Assembly: GCA_965247225.1 (NCBI GenBank)
Contig: CBDFGT010000003.1
Coordinates: 78,023 to 142,022 of the forward strand
DNA from: CBDFGT01 sp965247225
GTDB taxonomy: Bacteria; Pseudomonadota; Alphaproteobacteria; Rhizobiales; Rhizobiaceae
Length of the DNA stretch: 64,000 bases
Direction of reading: 5' to 3'
In this document: one piece after another, positions 49,027-57,822 of the stretch
Layout: every line of letters starts with the position of its first letter
Position numbering within the stretch: the stretch's first letter is position 1
The notes under the pieces: generated by a model
Told to the model about the DNA's origin: nothing
Databases searched by the model: none
The model's input: only the letters and a program-made list of their open reading frames with translations
Position numbers and translations under genes: made by a program

Positions 49027-49239
49027 ATGAGCGACGCAACAACTGAAATTTCTGACCGTGTGCAGTTTGCCCTCTGGGCCAATGCGCGGGCTGAGGAGAT
49101 TATCCGGCAGGAAGGGGCGGCCCTTGCCATCGCCGCACAGGGCATGGATGAGGCGGCGCTGAAAGACAGCGGGCTGAAGCTGGGTGCCGCCATTGCGGAA
49201 GCGCTGCTGGAAGTGTTTGACGGGCTGACGACGGAATGA
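49027..49239 (+). CDS. Small hypothetical protein
   Basis: A 70-residue protein, MSDATTEISDRVQFALWANA with RAEEIIRQEGAALAIAAQGM and KLGAAIAEALLEVFDGL. It is mostly amphipathic helix and acidic, without a recognised domain. It starts at ATG 49027. Stand-alone between tRNA-Pro and the gntR-type gene. Confidence 0.5.
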   Translation: MSDATTEISDRVQFALWANARAEEIIRQEGAALAIAAQGMDEAALKDSGLKLGAAIAEALLEVFDGLTTE

Positions 49240-49539
49240 GGCGCATGGCGTCCCTGAAACAGAGGCATTCCTGGCTGACCCCTACCATATGCACTCCGGG
49301 AAAAAATGTGCGGACCCGGCAGCGCCACAGGGGGGTTCGTCCGGCAATGGTTGCGCCCTCACAAGGCTTTCTGCGACAGGAATGAAAGCATATCCGCACG
49401 ATCCGGATGCTTTTGGTCCTGGCGATCTCTTCATCCGATTGCCCCTGGAGGATGGCCTTGCCCCCCTTGACAGGCTTTTGCCTTCGGTTAATTTGCTAAG
49501 ATGTCAGACCAATTTTGATATCCGTATCCGTGAGCCTTC
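49240..49539. other. Gap upstream of the FadR-type regulator
   Basis: About 300 bp. A 46-codon open frame starts at 49245 (MASLKQRHSW) but has no supporting features. The final 100 bp must hold the promoter of the regulator. No repeat or hairpin stands out. Confidence 0.4.
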
Positions 49540-50292
49540 ATGACCGACACAAGCGCCCAACAACCGAAATCCTCAAAACCCAAGTCCCAGAGGCTGAAAA
49601 TAGCGCCGCTTCCGGCGCTGGACCGGACAGGCCAGGTGATGGAGCGGCTGGTGGATTATATCCAGCAGGCGGGTCTTCAGCCCGGTGCGCGCCTGCCGAC
49701 GGAGCGTGACCTGATGGCCTCGCTGGGCGTTGGCCGCTCCACCGTGCGCGAGGTGATCCGCCATTTTCAGGCGCTCGGCGTTGTGGAAAGCCGCAAGGGC
49801 AGCGGCACTTACCTCAGGAAGCCGGTGTCTGCCGATACCTTGCACATGCCCTTGTCCTTTGAGGCGCTGCATGAGCGCGACGGATTGCTGCGCACGCTGG
49901 AAGTGCGCAGGGCCATAGAGGCCGAGGCCAGCATTCTGGCGGCGCGCAAGCGCACCCCCGCCGATCTTTTAAACATCGAGAGGAAGCTGAATGCCATGGA
50001 GCGCGTGCATCTGAGCGAGGGGACATCCGGACCGGAAGATCTGGCCTTCCATCTGGCGATTTATGATGCCACGCACAATCCGCTGTTTGCCCAGCTGATG
50101 GAACAGATGCGCGAGGCCTTCAACCGCTTCTGGCAGCATCCGTTTGACCGGCAGGATTTTGCCCGGCGCTCCTTTCCCTATCATCGTGAGCTGTTTGACG
50201 CGATCGTTGCGCAGGACACCGAGCTTGCCCGGCAGAAGACACTGAAAATTCTCGATATTGTTGAAGAGGATATTATGGACATGTGCAAATGA
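49540..50292 (+). CDS. FadR-subfamily GntR transcriptional regulator
   Basis: A 250-residue regulator. N-terminal winged helix: VMERLVDYIQQAGLQPGARL with PTERDLMASLGVGRSTVREV and GSGTYLRK. C-terminal FCD domain with metal-ligand pattern: VRRAIEAEASILAARKRTPA, EDLAFHLAIYDATHNPLF and FPYHRELFDAIVAQDTELA. FCD proteins bind organic acids, amino acids or sugar derivatives. Its stop overlaps the start of the PLP enzyme gene, so it most likely controls the downstream enzyme and ABC importer. Confidence 0.92.
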   Translation: MTDTSAQQPKSSKPKSQRLKIAPLPALDRTGQVMERLVDYIQQAGLQPGARLPTERDLMASLGVGRSTVREVIRHFQALGVVESRKGSGTYLRKPVSADTLHMPLSFEALHERDGLLRTLEVRRAIEAEASILAARKRTPADLLNIERKLNAMERVHLSEGTSGPEDLAFHLAIYDATHNPLFAQLMEQMREAFNRFWQHPFDRQDFARRSFPYHRELFDAIVAQDTELARQKTLKILDIVEEDIMDMCK

Positions 50293-51461
50293 CGCCGATT
50301 GAAACCTATCTGGAAGAGGCCAGCTTCATTGTCAGCCATGACGGGGCGCATGCCTTTGATGCCGTGGTGCCGCCGATTGTGCAGACCTCGCTGTTCACGT
50401 TTTCCACCTATGACGAAATGCTGGAGACCTTTCGCGGCGAAAAGGTGCGGCCTGTCTATTCGCGCGGGATCAACCCCACCGTGCGCCTGTTTGAAGACAT
50501 GATCGCCAGACTGGAACATGCCGAAGATGCCATGGGCTTTGCCAGCGGCATGGCGGCGATTTCATCCACCATTCTCTCCTTTGTCGCGCCCGGCGACCGG
50601 ATCGTGGCGGTCAACCATGTCTACCCGGATGCTTTCCGGCTGTTCGGCACCGTTTTGAAACAGATGAAGGTGGAAGTGACCTATGTGGACGGGCTGGATG
50701 AAGAGGCCGTGGCAAAGGCGCTGCCGGGCGCAAGGCTGTTTTATATGGAAAGCCCGACAAGCTGGGTGATGGATGCGCATGATGTGGGGGCGCTGGCAGC
50801 CCTTGCAAAGGCCCATGGCGTGACGAGCGTGATTGACAACAGCTGGGCCAGCCCGGTTTTTCAAAAGCCGCTGACACTGGGTGTGGATCTGGTGATCCAT
50901 TCGGCGTCCAAATATATTGGCGGCCACAGCGATGTGGTGGCCGGTGTCGTGGCCGGTTCCCGCGCGCTTGTCGGGCAGATACGGGCGATGGCCTATCCCT
51001 ATCTCGGCGGCAAGATGGCACCGTTTGATGCCTGGCTGCTGATCCGCGGGTTGCGCACCCTGCCCCTGCGCATGAAGGCGCATCAGGACAGTGCACTGGT
51101 GATTGCCAAACGGCTGCAGGCGCTCGATTGCGTGGAAAAGGTCTGCTATCCCGGCGTCCTGAACCGCCTTCCGCCAGGGCTTTATGGCACAAGCGGGCTT
51201 TTCTCTTTCATTTTCAGAGACAATGTCGATATCCGCACCTTTGTCGACACTGTGAAACTGTTCAAAATGGGTGTCAGCTGGGGTGGACACGAGAGCCTGA
51301 TTGTGCCGGGCCATGCCGTCCTCCAGCAGAAATCCCAACCCAATTCTGCGGAAGCCTTCGGTATTCATCCGCAGTCTGTTCGTCTCCATATCGGCCTTGA
51401 AGGAACCGGGGCGCTGTGGAACGATCTGGAAGGAGCCATTGCCGCTGCTTCCAAAGCCTGA
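50289..51461 (+). CDS. Trans-sulfuration-type PLP-dependent lyase
   Basis: A 390-residue enzyme of the Cys/Met-metabolism PLP family (cystathionine beta/gamma-lyase, methionine gamma-lyase type). PLP lysine in VIHSASKYIGGHSDVVAGVV; phosphate contact in AMGFASGMAAISS; Asp and Ser in TSVIDNSWASPVFQKPL; C-terminal MGVSWGGHESLI and HIGLEG. The frame overlaps the FadR-type gene by 4 bp. Which sulfur amino acid (or related compound) it splits cannot be told. Coupling with a sugar-type ABC importer is unusual. Confidence 0.9.
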   Translation: MTPIETYLEEASFIVSHDGAHAFDAVVPPIVQTSLFTFSTYDEMLETFRGEKVRPVYSRGINPTVRLFEDMIARLEHAEDAMGFASGMAAISSTILSFVAPGDRIVAVNHVYPDAFRLFGTVLKQMKVEVTYVDGLDEEAVAKALPGARLFYMESPTSWVMDAHDVGALAALAKAHGVTSVIDNSWASPVFQKPLTLGVDLVIHSASKYIGGHSDVVAGVVAGSRALVGQIRAMAYPYLGGKMAPFDAWLLIRGLRTLPLRMKAHQDSALVIAKRLQALDCVEKVCYPGVLNRLPPGLYGTSGLFSFIFRDNVDIRTFVDTVKLFKMGVSWGGHESLIVPGHAVLQQKSQPNSAEAFGIHPQSVRLHIGLEGTGALWNDLEGAIAAASKA

Positions 51462-51499
51462 CTTGCCTGTCAATCATCAAAAAAAAGAGAGGGACCAAC

Positions 51500-52759
51500 A
51501 TGAAAAAACTGATTCTTGGAGCATTGCTTGCTTCGCTGATGGCCGGAACAGCACTGGCCGACACAACGCTGAAACTGGTTGAGGTCATTACCAGCCCCGA
51601 ACGCACGGAAACGCTGAAATCCATCGTTTCCAGATTTGAATCTGCCAATCCGGGTACAAAGGTGGAAATCATCTCCCTGCCGTGGGGCGAGGCTTTCCAG
51701 AAATTTGCCACCATGGTCTCGGCCGGTGATATTCCCGATGTCGTGGAAATGCCGGATACCTGGGTTTCGCTCTATGCCAATAACGGGCTGCTGGAGAGCC
51801 TTGAGCCCTATCTGGCCAAATGGGAATATACGCCGGGGCTGAATGAGCGCGCCCTCGAATTTGCCCGCAATGTCAAGGACACGGCCTATATGCTGCCCTA
51901 TGGCTTTTACCTGCGTGCGCTGTTCTACAACAAGAAACTGCTGGCGGAAGCCGGTGTGAGCGAACCGCCCAGGACCATGGATGATTTTGTGGCGGCGGCA
52001 GAAAAGGTTTCCAAACTTCCCGGCAAGTCAGGCTATTGCATGCGTGGCGGACCCGGCGGCCTGAACGGCTGGATGATGTTTGGGGCTTCCATGGCCGGCA
52101 ACAAGGATTTCTTCCTTGCGGACGGCACATCGACGCTGACAACCGAAGGCTGGAAAAAGGGCATTGCCTGGACCGTTGACCTCTACAAGAAGGGTCTGGC
52201 CCCGAAAGACAGCGTGAACTGGGGTTTCAACGAGATTGTTGCGGGCTTTTACAGCGGTACCTGCGCCATGCTGGACCAGGATCCTGATGCCCTGATTGCC
52301 ATTGCCGAACGCATGAAGCTGGAGGATTTCGGCGTCACATCCATGCCCAAGGGCCCTGATGGCAAGGCTTTCCCGACCATCGGCTATGCCGGCTGGTCAA
52401 TGATGACCGCTGCAAAGAACAAGGATCTGGCCTGGAAACTGATTGCCACGCTCGAAGGCCCCGAGGGCAATACCGAATGGAACAAGAAGATCGGGGCCTT
52501 GCCGGTGCACAAGTCTGCCGAAAAAGACCCGTTCTACGCCAGCGAGCAGTTCAAGGGCTGGTTTGACGAACTGGCCGACAAGGACATTTCTCCGATGAGC
52601 ATGCCCACCTATCTGGAAGAATTCGCCTTCTTCAAGGATTCCCTGGCGATCAAGACATCGCAGGAAGCGCTGCTGGGGGATATTTCCGCCGATGAACTGT
52701 CGGCGCAATGGGCAGACTATCTGACCAAGGCACAGCAGAAGTACCTTGCCAAGAAATAA
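51500..52759 (+). CDS. ABC transporter substrate-binding protein (carbohydrate type)
   Basis: A 419-residue periplasmic binding protein of the extracellular solute-binding family 1. Signal peptide MKKLILGALLASLMAGTALA (cleavage before DTTLK), then FESANPGTKVEIISLPWGEA, IPDVVEMPDTWVSLYANNGL, MLPYGFYLRALFYNKKLLAE and TIGYAGWSMMTAAKNKDLAW. RBS GAGAGGGA precedes the ATG at 51500. The last codons (AKK stop) are part of an 18-bp tandem triplication. First gene of the ABC importer. Confidence 0.92.
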   Translation: MKKLILGALLASLMAGTALADTTLKLVEVITSPERTETLKSIVSRFESANPGTKVEIISLPWGEAFQKFATMVSAGDIPDVVEMPDTWVSLYANNGLLESLEPYLAKWEYTPGLNERALEFARNVKDTAYMLPYGFYLRALFYNKKLLAEAGVSEPPRTMDDFVAAAEKVSKLPGKSGYCMRGGPGGLNGWMMFGASMAGNKDFFLADGTSTLTTEGWKKGIAWTVDLYKKGLAPKDSVNWGFNEIVAGFYSGTCAMLDQDPDALIAIAERMKLEDFGVTSMPKGPDGKAFPTIGYAGWSMMTAAKNKDLAWKLIATLEGPEGNTEWNKKIGALPVHKSAEKDPFYASEQFKGWFDELADKDISPMSMPTYLEEFAFFKDSLAIKTSQEALLGDISADELSAQWADYLTKAQQKYLAKK

Positions 52760-52801
52760 GGCTGGGCCAAGAAATAAGGCCGGGCCAAGAAACAAGGCCG
52801 G
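52748..52801 (+). repeat. 18-bp tandem triplication across the stop codon
   Basis: GCCAAGAAATAAGGCTGG at 52748-52765, with near-identical copies at 52766-52783 and 52784-52801. Copy 1 contains the last three sense codons and the TAA of the binding-protein gene. Confidence 0.92.
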
Positions 52802-52888
52802 GCCTGATCCATCCTGTCGGTGCCGGGCCCCTGCCCGGCACCTTCTCCCCGCGTTCCGAACGCTCCCCGCAGCAGGACCATATGCCGG

Positions 52889-53824
52889 ATGACACGACAC
52901 CAGAAGCCGGATCTGCGATCCAGTGACCGCAGACCTTTTGCAGGGCGGCTTGCCGATGCTGCCGAACCCTATCTCTACAGCGCACCCGTGCTGATCCTGA
53001 TTGTCACGGTCATGCTGGTGCCGCTGGCGCTGGGCATTTCCTATGCCTTCCGTGATGTGCAGTTGCTCAACCCCTTTTCCGGCGGTTATGTGGGGTTGCA
53101 GCATTTCCGCGACCTGTCGCAAGACCCCGCCTTTTTCCGGGCCCTGCGCAACACCTTGTGGTGGACAGGGGCATCCGTGTCACTGCAATTTCTCTTCGGC
53201 CTGATCCTGGCGCTGCTGCTGGATCAGCCCTTCCGTGGCCGGGGACTGGCACAGGCGCTGGTTTTCCTGCCCTGGGCCGTACCGAGCTTCCTGGCGGGCC
53301 TGAACTGGGCGTGGATGTTCAATCCGGTCATCGGTCCCATCCCGCACTGGCTGTACGGGCTTGGGCTGATGTCCGAGCCGGGCAATATCCTGTCCGATCC
53401 CCATCTGGCCATGTGGGGGCCGATTGTTGCCAATGTCTGGTGGGGCATTCCGTTTTTTGCCATTACCCTGCTGGCCGCGCTGCAATCGATCCCGCGCGAC
53501 CTTTATGAGGCTGCCGCCATTGACGGTGCATCGCCCTTGCAGCGGTTCTGGTCTATCACCCTGCCGTTTCTGGCGCCGACCATTGCCATTACCGTGCTGC
53601 TGCGCACCGTGTGGATCTCGAATTTTGCCGATCTCATCATTGTCATGACCAATGGCGGGCCGGCCGACCGGACACAGATTGTTGCCAGCTATATTTTTAC
53701 ACAGGCCTTCAAACGGCTGGATTTCGGCTATGCATCGGCGGTCGCGCTGGTGCTGCTGGCATTGCTGCTGGTCTATTCGCTGCTGATTTTGTTCCTTCGC
53801 CAAACCATGCTGAACAGGGGTTGA
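52889..53824 (+). CDS. Carbohydrate ABC transporter permease (MalF/UgpA type)
   Basis: A 311-residue permease with six main helices: YSAPVLILIVTVMLVPLALG, SVSLQFLFGLILALLLDQPF, and the EAA loop DLYEAAAIDGASPLQRFWSI followed by TLPFLAPTIAITVLLRTVWI. Start ATG at 52889 (MTRHQKPD) with AGGA 13 bp upstream, weakly positioned. About 130 bp after the binding-protein gene and 5 bp before the second permease. Confidence 0.92.
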   Translation: MTRHQKPDLRSSDRRPFAGRLADAAEPYLYSAPVLILIVTVMLVPLALGISYAFRDVQLLNPFSGGYVGLQHFRDLSQDPAFFRALRNTLWWTGASVSLQFLFGLILALLLDQPFRGRGLAQALVFLPWAVPSFLAGLNWAWMFNPVIGPIPHWLYGLGLMSEPGNILSDPHLAMWGPIVANVWWGIPFFAITLLAALQSIPRDLYEAAAIDGASPLQRFWSITLPFLAPTIAITVLLRTVWISNFADLIIVMTNGGPADRTQIVASYIFTQAFKRLDFGYASAVALVLLALLLVYSLLILFLRQTMLNRG

Positions 53825-53828
53825 GCCG

Positions 53829-54662
53829 ATGCAGAAAATGTCACTCTTTCCCATGCTCTGCCACAGGCTGGCCATCCTTGCCTATATTGTCTTTGCGCTG
53901 TTCCCGCTGTTCTGGCTCCTCAAGGTGTCGGTCACACCCAATGACCTGCTCTATTCGGAGGGTGTGCGGATGTGGCCGTCGCGGGCCACATTCGATCACT
54001 ATGCCTTTGTCATCCAGCACAGTGATTTTCCGGTTTTTTTCAGAAACAGCCTGACCGTTGCCGGGTGTACCGCTATTGTGGTGACGGTGCTGTCCTCGCT
54101 GTCGGGCTATGCCCTGTCGCGGTTTGTCTTCCGGGGCAAACACTGGTTTGTTGCCCTTCTGCTGCTGACACAGATGTTTCCCCTGGTCATGCTGGTGGCC
54201 CCGATCTACAAAATGCTGTCGCCCCTGGGACTGACCAACAGCCTGACCGGGCTTGTGCTGGTGTTTACGGCCTTCAACCTGCCGTTTGCCACTTTCCTGA
54301 TGCAATCCTTCTTTGACGGCATTCCAAGGGATCTGGAAGATGCCGCGATGATAGACGGCGCAACGCGGTTTATCGCCTTCCGGCAGATCATCCTGCCTTT
54401 GACCCTGCCGGGTCTTGCTGCCACGCTGGGCTTTGTGTTTACCGCAGCCTGGAGCGAGCTGCTGTTCGGGCTGATGCTGATTTCCTCCAATGAGTCTGCA
54501 ACATTCCCGGTAGGGCTCTTGTCCTTTGTGTCGAAATTTTCGGTCGATTTCGGACAGATGATGGCGGCAGGTGTCATGGCGCTCATTCCTGCCTGTGCAT
54601 TTTTCTTCTTCATCCAGAGATATCTCGTACAGGGCCTCACAGCCGGTGCCGTGAAAGGATAA
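53829..54662 (+). CDS. Carbohydrate ABC transporter permease (MalG/UgpE type)
   Basis: A 277-residue permease. Helices: LAILAYIVFALFPLFWLLKV, LVMLVAPIYKMLSPLGLTNS and TLGFVFTAAWSELLFGLMLI; EAA loop IPRDLEDAAMIDGATRFIAF. It follows the first permease with a 5-bp gap and precedes the ATPase gene by 6 bp, a compact operon. Confidence 0.92.
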   Translation: MQKMSLFPMLCHRLAILAYIVFALFPLFWLLKVSVTPNDLLYSEGVRMWPSRATFDHYAFVIQHSDFPVFFRNSLTVAGCTAIVVTVLSSLSGYALSRFVFRGKHWFVALLLLTQMFPLVMLVAPIYKMLSPLGLTNSLTGLVLVFTAFNLPFATFLMQSFFDGIPRDLEDAAMIDGATRFIAFRQIILPLTLPGLAATLGFVFTAAWSELLFGLMLISSNESATFPVGLLSFVSKFSVDFGQMMAAGVMALIPACAFFFFIQRYLVQGLTAGAVKG

Positions 54663-54667
54663 TTCCA

Positions 54668-55738
54668 ATGGCCTCCATAGACATTCGTGACATTGACAAA
54701 TCCTACGGCAAGGTTTCGATTTTGAAAGGGATCAATCTGAGCATCCGGGATGGCGAGTTCATTGTGCTGGTCGGCCCGTCCGGCTGCGGCAAATCCACCC
54801 TTTTGCGGATGATTGCCGGGCTTGAACCGGTGACGGCCGGGGAAATCCGCATTGCGGACACACGGGTCAATGAGCTGCCGCCCAAAGACCGCGACATTGC
54901 CATGGTGTTCCAGTCCTATGCGCTCTACCCGCATATGAGTGTGGCCGACAATATGAGCTACAGCCTGCGCCTGCGCAAAACCGCCAGGGACAGGATTGCC
55001 AGTTCCGTTGCGGCAGCCGCAAACACGCTGGGTCTTGATCCGCTGCTGGCCAGGCTGCCGAAGGCGCTTTCCGGCGGCCAGCGCCAGCGGGTTGCCATGG
55101 GGCGGGCGATTGTGCGCGAACCCAGGGCCTTTCTGTTTGACGAGCCACTCTCAAACCTTGATGCACGATTGCGCGAGCAGATGCGGGCCGAAATCAAGCG
55201 GCTGCATGCCGGACTGGGCGCGACATCGATCTACGTGACCCACGACCAGATCGAGGCGATGACGCTGGCAGACCGGATTGTCGCAATGCATGGCGGCGTC
55301 ATCCAGCAGGTCGGCAGTCCGCTGGAACTCTATGACCGGCCGGCCAATCTTTTCGTGGCAGGCTTTATCGGATCTCCGGGGATGAACTTCCTTGAGGCGA
55401 CATACCATGCCGAAGGCGGACGGGCCTTTGCCCGGCTGCCCGATGGCCGGATGCTGGCGCTGGACCGCAGCTACGACCTTGCAGAAGGGGTGGCGATGAC
55501 CGTGGGTGTGCGTCCCGAACATGCCGTGCTGTCCAATACGGACAGCGCAGGTCTGCAAGGCCGTATCGAACTGATGGAACCAACGGGTTTTGGCATCATT
55601 GTGCATATCAGGATCGGCACAATGCCGTTCAAGGTATTCACGCTCGACCGCACCGTGCCGGAAGCAGGCAAAGACACGTTTCTCCGCGTCGCGCCCGAAC
55701 ATCTGCATGTGTTCGGACCGGATGGAACCAGACTGTAG
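54668..55738 (+). CDS. ABC transporter ATP-binding protein (UgpC/MalK type)
   Basis: A 356-residue ATPase: Walker A GPSGCGKSTLL (~38-48), signature LSGGQRQRVAMGRAIVREP (~134-152), Walker B AFLFDEPLSNLDARL, switch His in VTHDQIEAMTLADRI, and a C-terminal TOBE-type regulatory region (GVRPEHAVLS, ELMEPTGFGIIVHIRIG). It energises the importer encoded upstream. Last gene of the operon. Confidence 0.94.
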   Translation: MASIDIRDIDKSYGKVSILKGINLSIRDGEFIVLVGPSGCGKSTLLRMIAGLEPVTAGEIRIADTRVNELPPKDRDIAMVFQSYALYPHMSVADNMSYSLRLRKTARDRIASSVAAAANTLGLDPLLARLPKALSGGQRQRVAMGRAIVREPRAFLFDEPLSNLDARLREQMRAEIKRLHAGLGATSIYVTHDQIEAMTLADRIVAMHGGVIQQVGSPLELYDRPANLFVAGFIGSPGMNFLEATYHAEGGRAFARLPDGRMLALDRSYDLAEGVAMTVGVRPEHAVLSNTDSAGLQGRIELMEPTGFGIIVHIRIGTMPFKVFTLDRTVPEAGKDTFLRVAPEHLHVFGPDGTRL

Positions 55739-55800
55739 AACGTAAATCCACAATGTCGACTTCGCACAGCCGGATTGCGCAGCGGCTCGTTTGAGCTAAA

Positions 55801-55960
55801 GCGCGTTGCGATCTTCCAGATTCGCTTGCCACGCTTCAAGTGTTTGTTTTTACGCATGTCGTGATCGCAAAACCGCTGCACAGTTTTGCGCGACATGCTT
55901 CAAGTGTTTGTTTTTACGCATGTCGTTATCGCAAAACCGCTGCACAGTTTTGCGCGACAT
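55801..55960. repeat. Dispersed intergenic repeat, copy B, with 64-bp tandem duplication
   Basis: 55801-55896 is closely similar to 25696-25793. Its last 64 bp (55833-55896) are duplicated directly at 55897-55960 with one difference. Each unit carries GCAAAACCGCTGCACAG then TTTTGCGCGACATGC. It ends 3 bp before the stop of the GST gene. Confidence 0.85.
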
Positions 55961-55963
55961 GCT

Positions 55964-56590
55964 TTATGCCGCACCACGCTCGATCGCAAGCGCCCTTTGC
56001 ACGGCGGTGCGCCCCAGCATGGCCTGAAAATGCTGGTACAGTCCGGGACAGGCGGCCATATCCACACCATCGCCTTCAAGCCAGGTGCAAATGGTGAAAA
56101 GATAGGGGTCCGCCGTGGTATAATCCTCGCCAAACACCCATGGGCCCTGCAAATAATCCGTCTCCACCTGCGCCATGCAGGCGGCCATCGTGACCGGTAC
56201 ATGGGCCCTGAGGCTGGCATGGGCGGCCTCCTCCGGCGTCCAGCGGGCGGCACGGCGGCCCATGGCATGGCAGACATGCACCGTGGAGCAAAGCCAGGCA
56301 TTGAAGGATTGCAATTGCGCAGCCGCAAAGGCATTGCCGACAGGGGCCAGACCCGCCTGCGGGGCAATGTCTGCCAGATAGGACAGGATGGCCGGGGTTT
56401 CCGTCAAAATCCCCTCGTCCACTATCAGCGCGGGCACCCTGCCCTTGGGATTGAGCTTCAGATATGCATCAGACCGCTGTTCGTTTTCGCGGAAATTGAC
56501 CCTGCGGGCCTCAAACTCCAGTCCGGTTTCACACAGGGTGATGAGCGAGGCAAGGGCAATGGTTCCGGGGGCAAAATAAAGGGTGAGCAT
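55964..56590 (-). CDS. Glutathione S-transferase-family protein (beta-class-like)
   Basis: A 208-residue GST. N-domain: MLTLYFAPGTIALASLITLC with GRVPALIVDEGILTETPAIL (cis-Pro and TE glutathione contacts); C-domain GPWVFGEDYTTADPYLFTIC and TWLEGDGVDMAACPGLYQHF. Cysteines near the first helix fit the beta class. The gene lies 28 bp downstream of the asparaginase gene on the same strand, so they may be co-transcribed. Confidence 0.9.
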   Translation of the reverse strand: MLTLYFAPGTIALASLITLCETGLEFEARRVNFRENEQRSDAYLKLNPKGRVPALIVDEGILTETPAILSYLADIAPQAGLAPVGNAFAAAQLQSFNAWLCSTVHVCHAMGRRAARWTPEEAAHASLRAHVPVTMAACMAQVETDYLQGPWVFGEDYTTADPYLFTICTWLEGDGVDMAACPGLYQHFQAMLGRTAVQRALAIERGAA

Positions 56591-56618
56591 GGGGCCTCCT
56601 GTGCGCTACCGCACCCAA

Positions 56619-57626
56619 TCAGATCGTGAACGCATCCGTGACCCGGACATCGCCCACGGCAATCCTGTTCCAGTTGCGCATGGTATAATTGGCTTTTGCC
56701 AGCAATTTTGCCTCGATCTCCGGCTCGTCCCTGAAGAAGCGGGCGAGCGTTGCGGCAATCATGCTGTCGGCGGCGCGGCTGGCACCATCGTCACATTTCA
56801 GCGCAATGGCAATGCCCTGTTCCGGAATGGCGGCGCAGAACACGCCCTCGGCCCCGGTCTTGACGAAGATGCGGCCGGGGGCAATCGACATCAGCTCCGT
56901 GCACATGCGTTTGGTGCCGGCCACATAGAAGGGCTCTTCCATGCAGGCGTCCATCAGCCGTTTGGCTGCCCTGGCGCGCACCGGCTCCAGCCCCTGTCCC
57001 GTGGCCATTCTGGCAAAGCCATGGGCAAGGCCCCTGATGGGCACGGCATAGGTGGGGATTGAACAACCGTCTGTGCCGCAATTGTCGTGGGCCAGAATGG
57101 CCCCGGTCAAATCTCCCATGATGGCGCGGATTTCCGCCTGGAACGGATGATCATAGGTGCCATAGCCCTTGAGGCCCTGGCCCATATGATGGCAGGCGCA
57201 AAGAAAGCCCGCATGCTTGCCGGAGCAATTGTTATGCAACTGGCCCGGATGATCGAGACTGCGGGCCTGATCGATCAGGGTTTTCTGCTCAAACGACCAG
57301 TGACTGCCGCATTCCATATCGGCTTCATCCAGCCCCGCCGCCTTCAGCATGGAGCTTGCCACGGCCACATGTTCCGGCTCGCCGGAATGCGAGGCACAGG
57401 AGAGCGCCAGCTGTCTTGCATCAAAGCGACAAGCATCTGCCGCACCGCTTTCCACCAGCGGCAAGGCCTGCATGGCCTTGCAGGCCGAGCGGGGAAACAC
57501 GCCCGCCCCGCTGTCGCCCAGGGAAAACACCAGTTTTCCTGCGCTGTCGACCACCACGACCGTGCCGCGGTGTCGGCTTTCCACAAGCCTGCCACGGGTT
57601 ACTTCCACCAGAACCGGATTTGTCAT
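56619..57626 (-). CDS. Class-3 L-asparaginase (ReAV-like)
   Basis: A 335-residue asparaginase of the Rhizobium etli ReAV / AnsA type, structurally unlike E. coli asparaginases. Conserved residues align with ReAV at an offset of one: S47 and K50 in RSACKAMQALPL, S81 in SHSGEPEH, C134 and K137 in HNNCSGKHAGFLCA, C188 in DNCGTDGCSIPTYA. These form the paired Ser-Lys sites and the zinc/cysteine site reported for ReAV. It converts L-asparagine to aspartate and ammonia. No signal peptide; cytoplasmic. Confidence 0.93.
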   Translation of the reverse strand: MTNPVLVEVTRGRLVESRHRGTVVVVDSAGKLVFSLGDSGAGVFPRSACKAMQALPLVESGAADACRFDARQLALSCASHSGEPEHVAVASSMLKAAGLDEADMECGSHWSFEQKTLIDQARSLDHPGQLHNNCSGKHAGFLCACHHMGQGLKGYGTYDHPFQAEIRAIMGDLTGAILAHDNCGTDGCSIPTYAVPIRGLAHGFARMATGQGLEPVRARAAKRLMDACMEEPFYVAGTKRMCTELMSIAPGRIFVKTGAEGVFCAAIPEQGIAIALKCDDGASRAADSMIAATLARFFRDEPEIEAKLLAKANYTMRNWNRIAVGDVRVTDAFTI

Positions 57627-57822
57627 TCTGCCTCACATGCCATGTCTTGTGTCGCCTTGTCGAAACAGGCGCGCTGACGCCAGGGTTTCAGCGCAAATCA
57701 TCCTCCACCCCGTTTTGCGCATGGACGGGAGCAAAGGCAATCCAAAAAGCGCACAACCCCATCAAATTGACGGATGGGGAGGATCAGGTGCCTGAATGCT
57801 GCACCTGCCTGTGCCTTGATGA

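Noticed and set aside
49245..49385. 46-codon open frame upstream of the FadR-type gene
   Set aside because: No recognised similarity, Arg/Gln-rich composition and no clear ribosome site.
57785..57807. Hairpin after the RTX protease gene as terminator
   Set aside because: Only a 7-bp stem and no U-tract on the minus strand.
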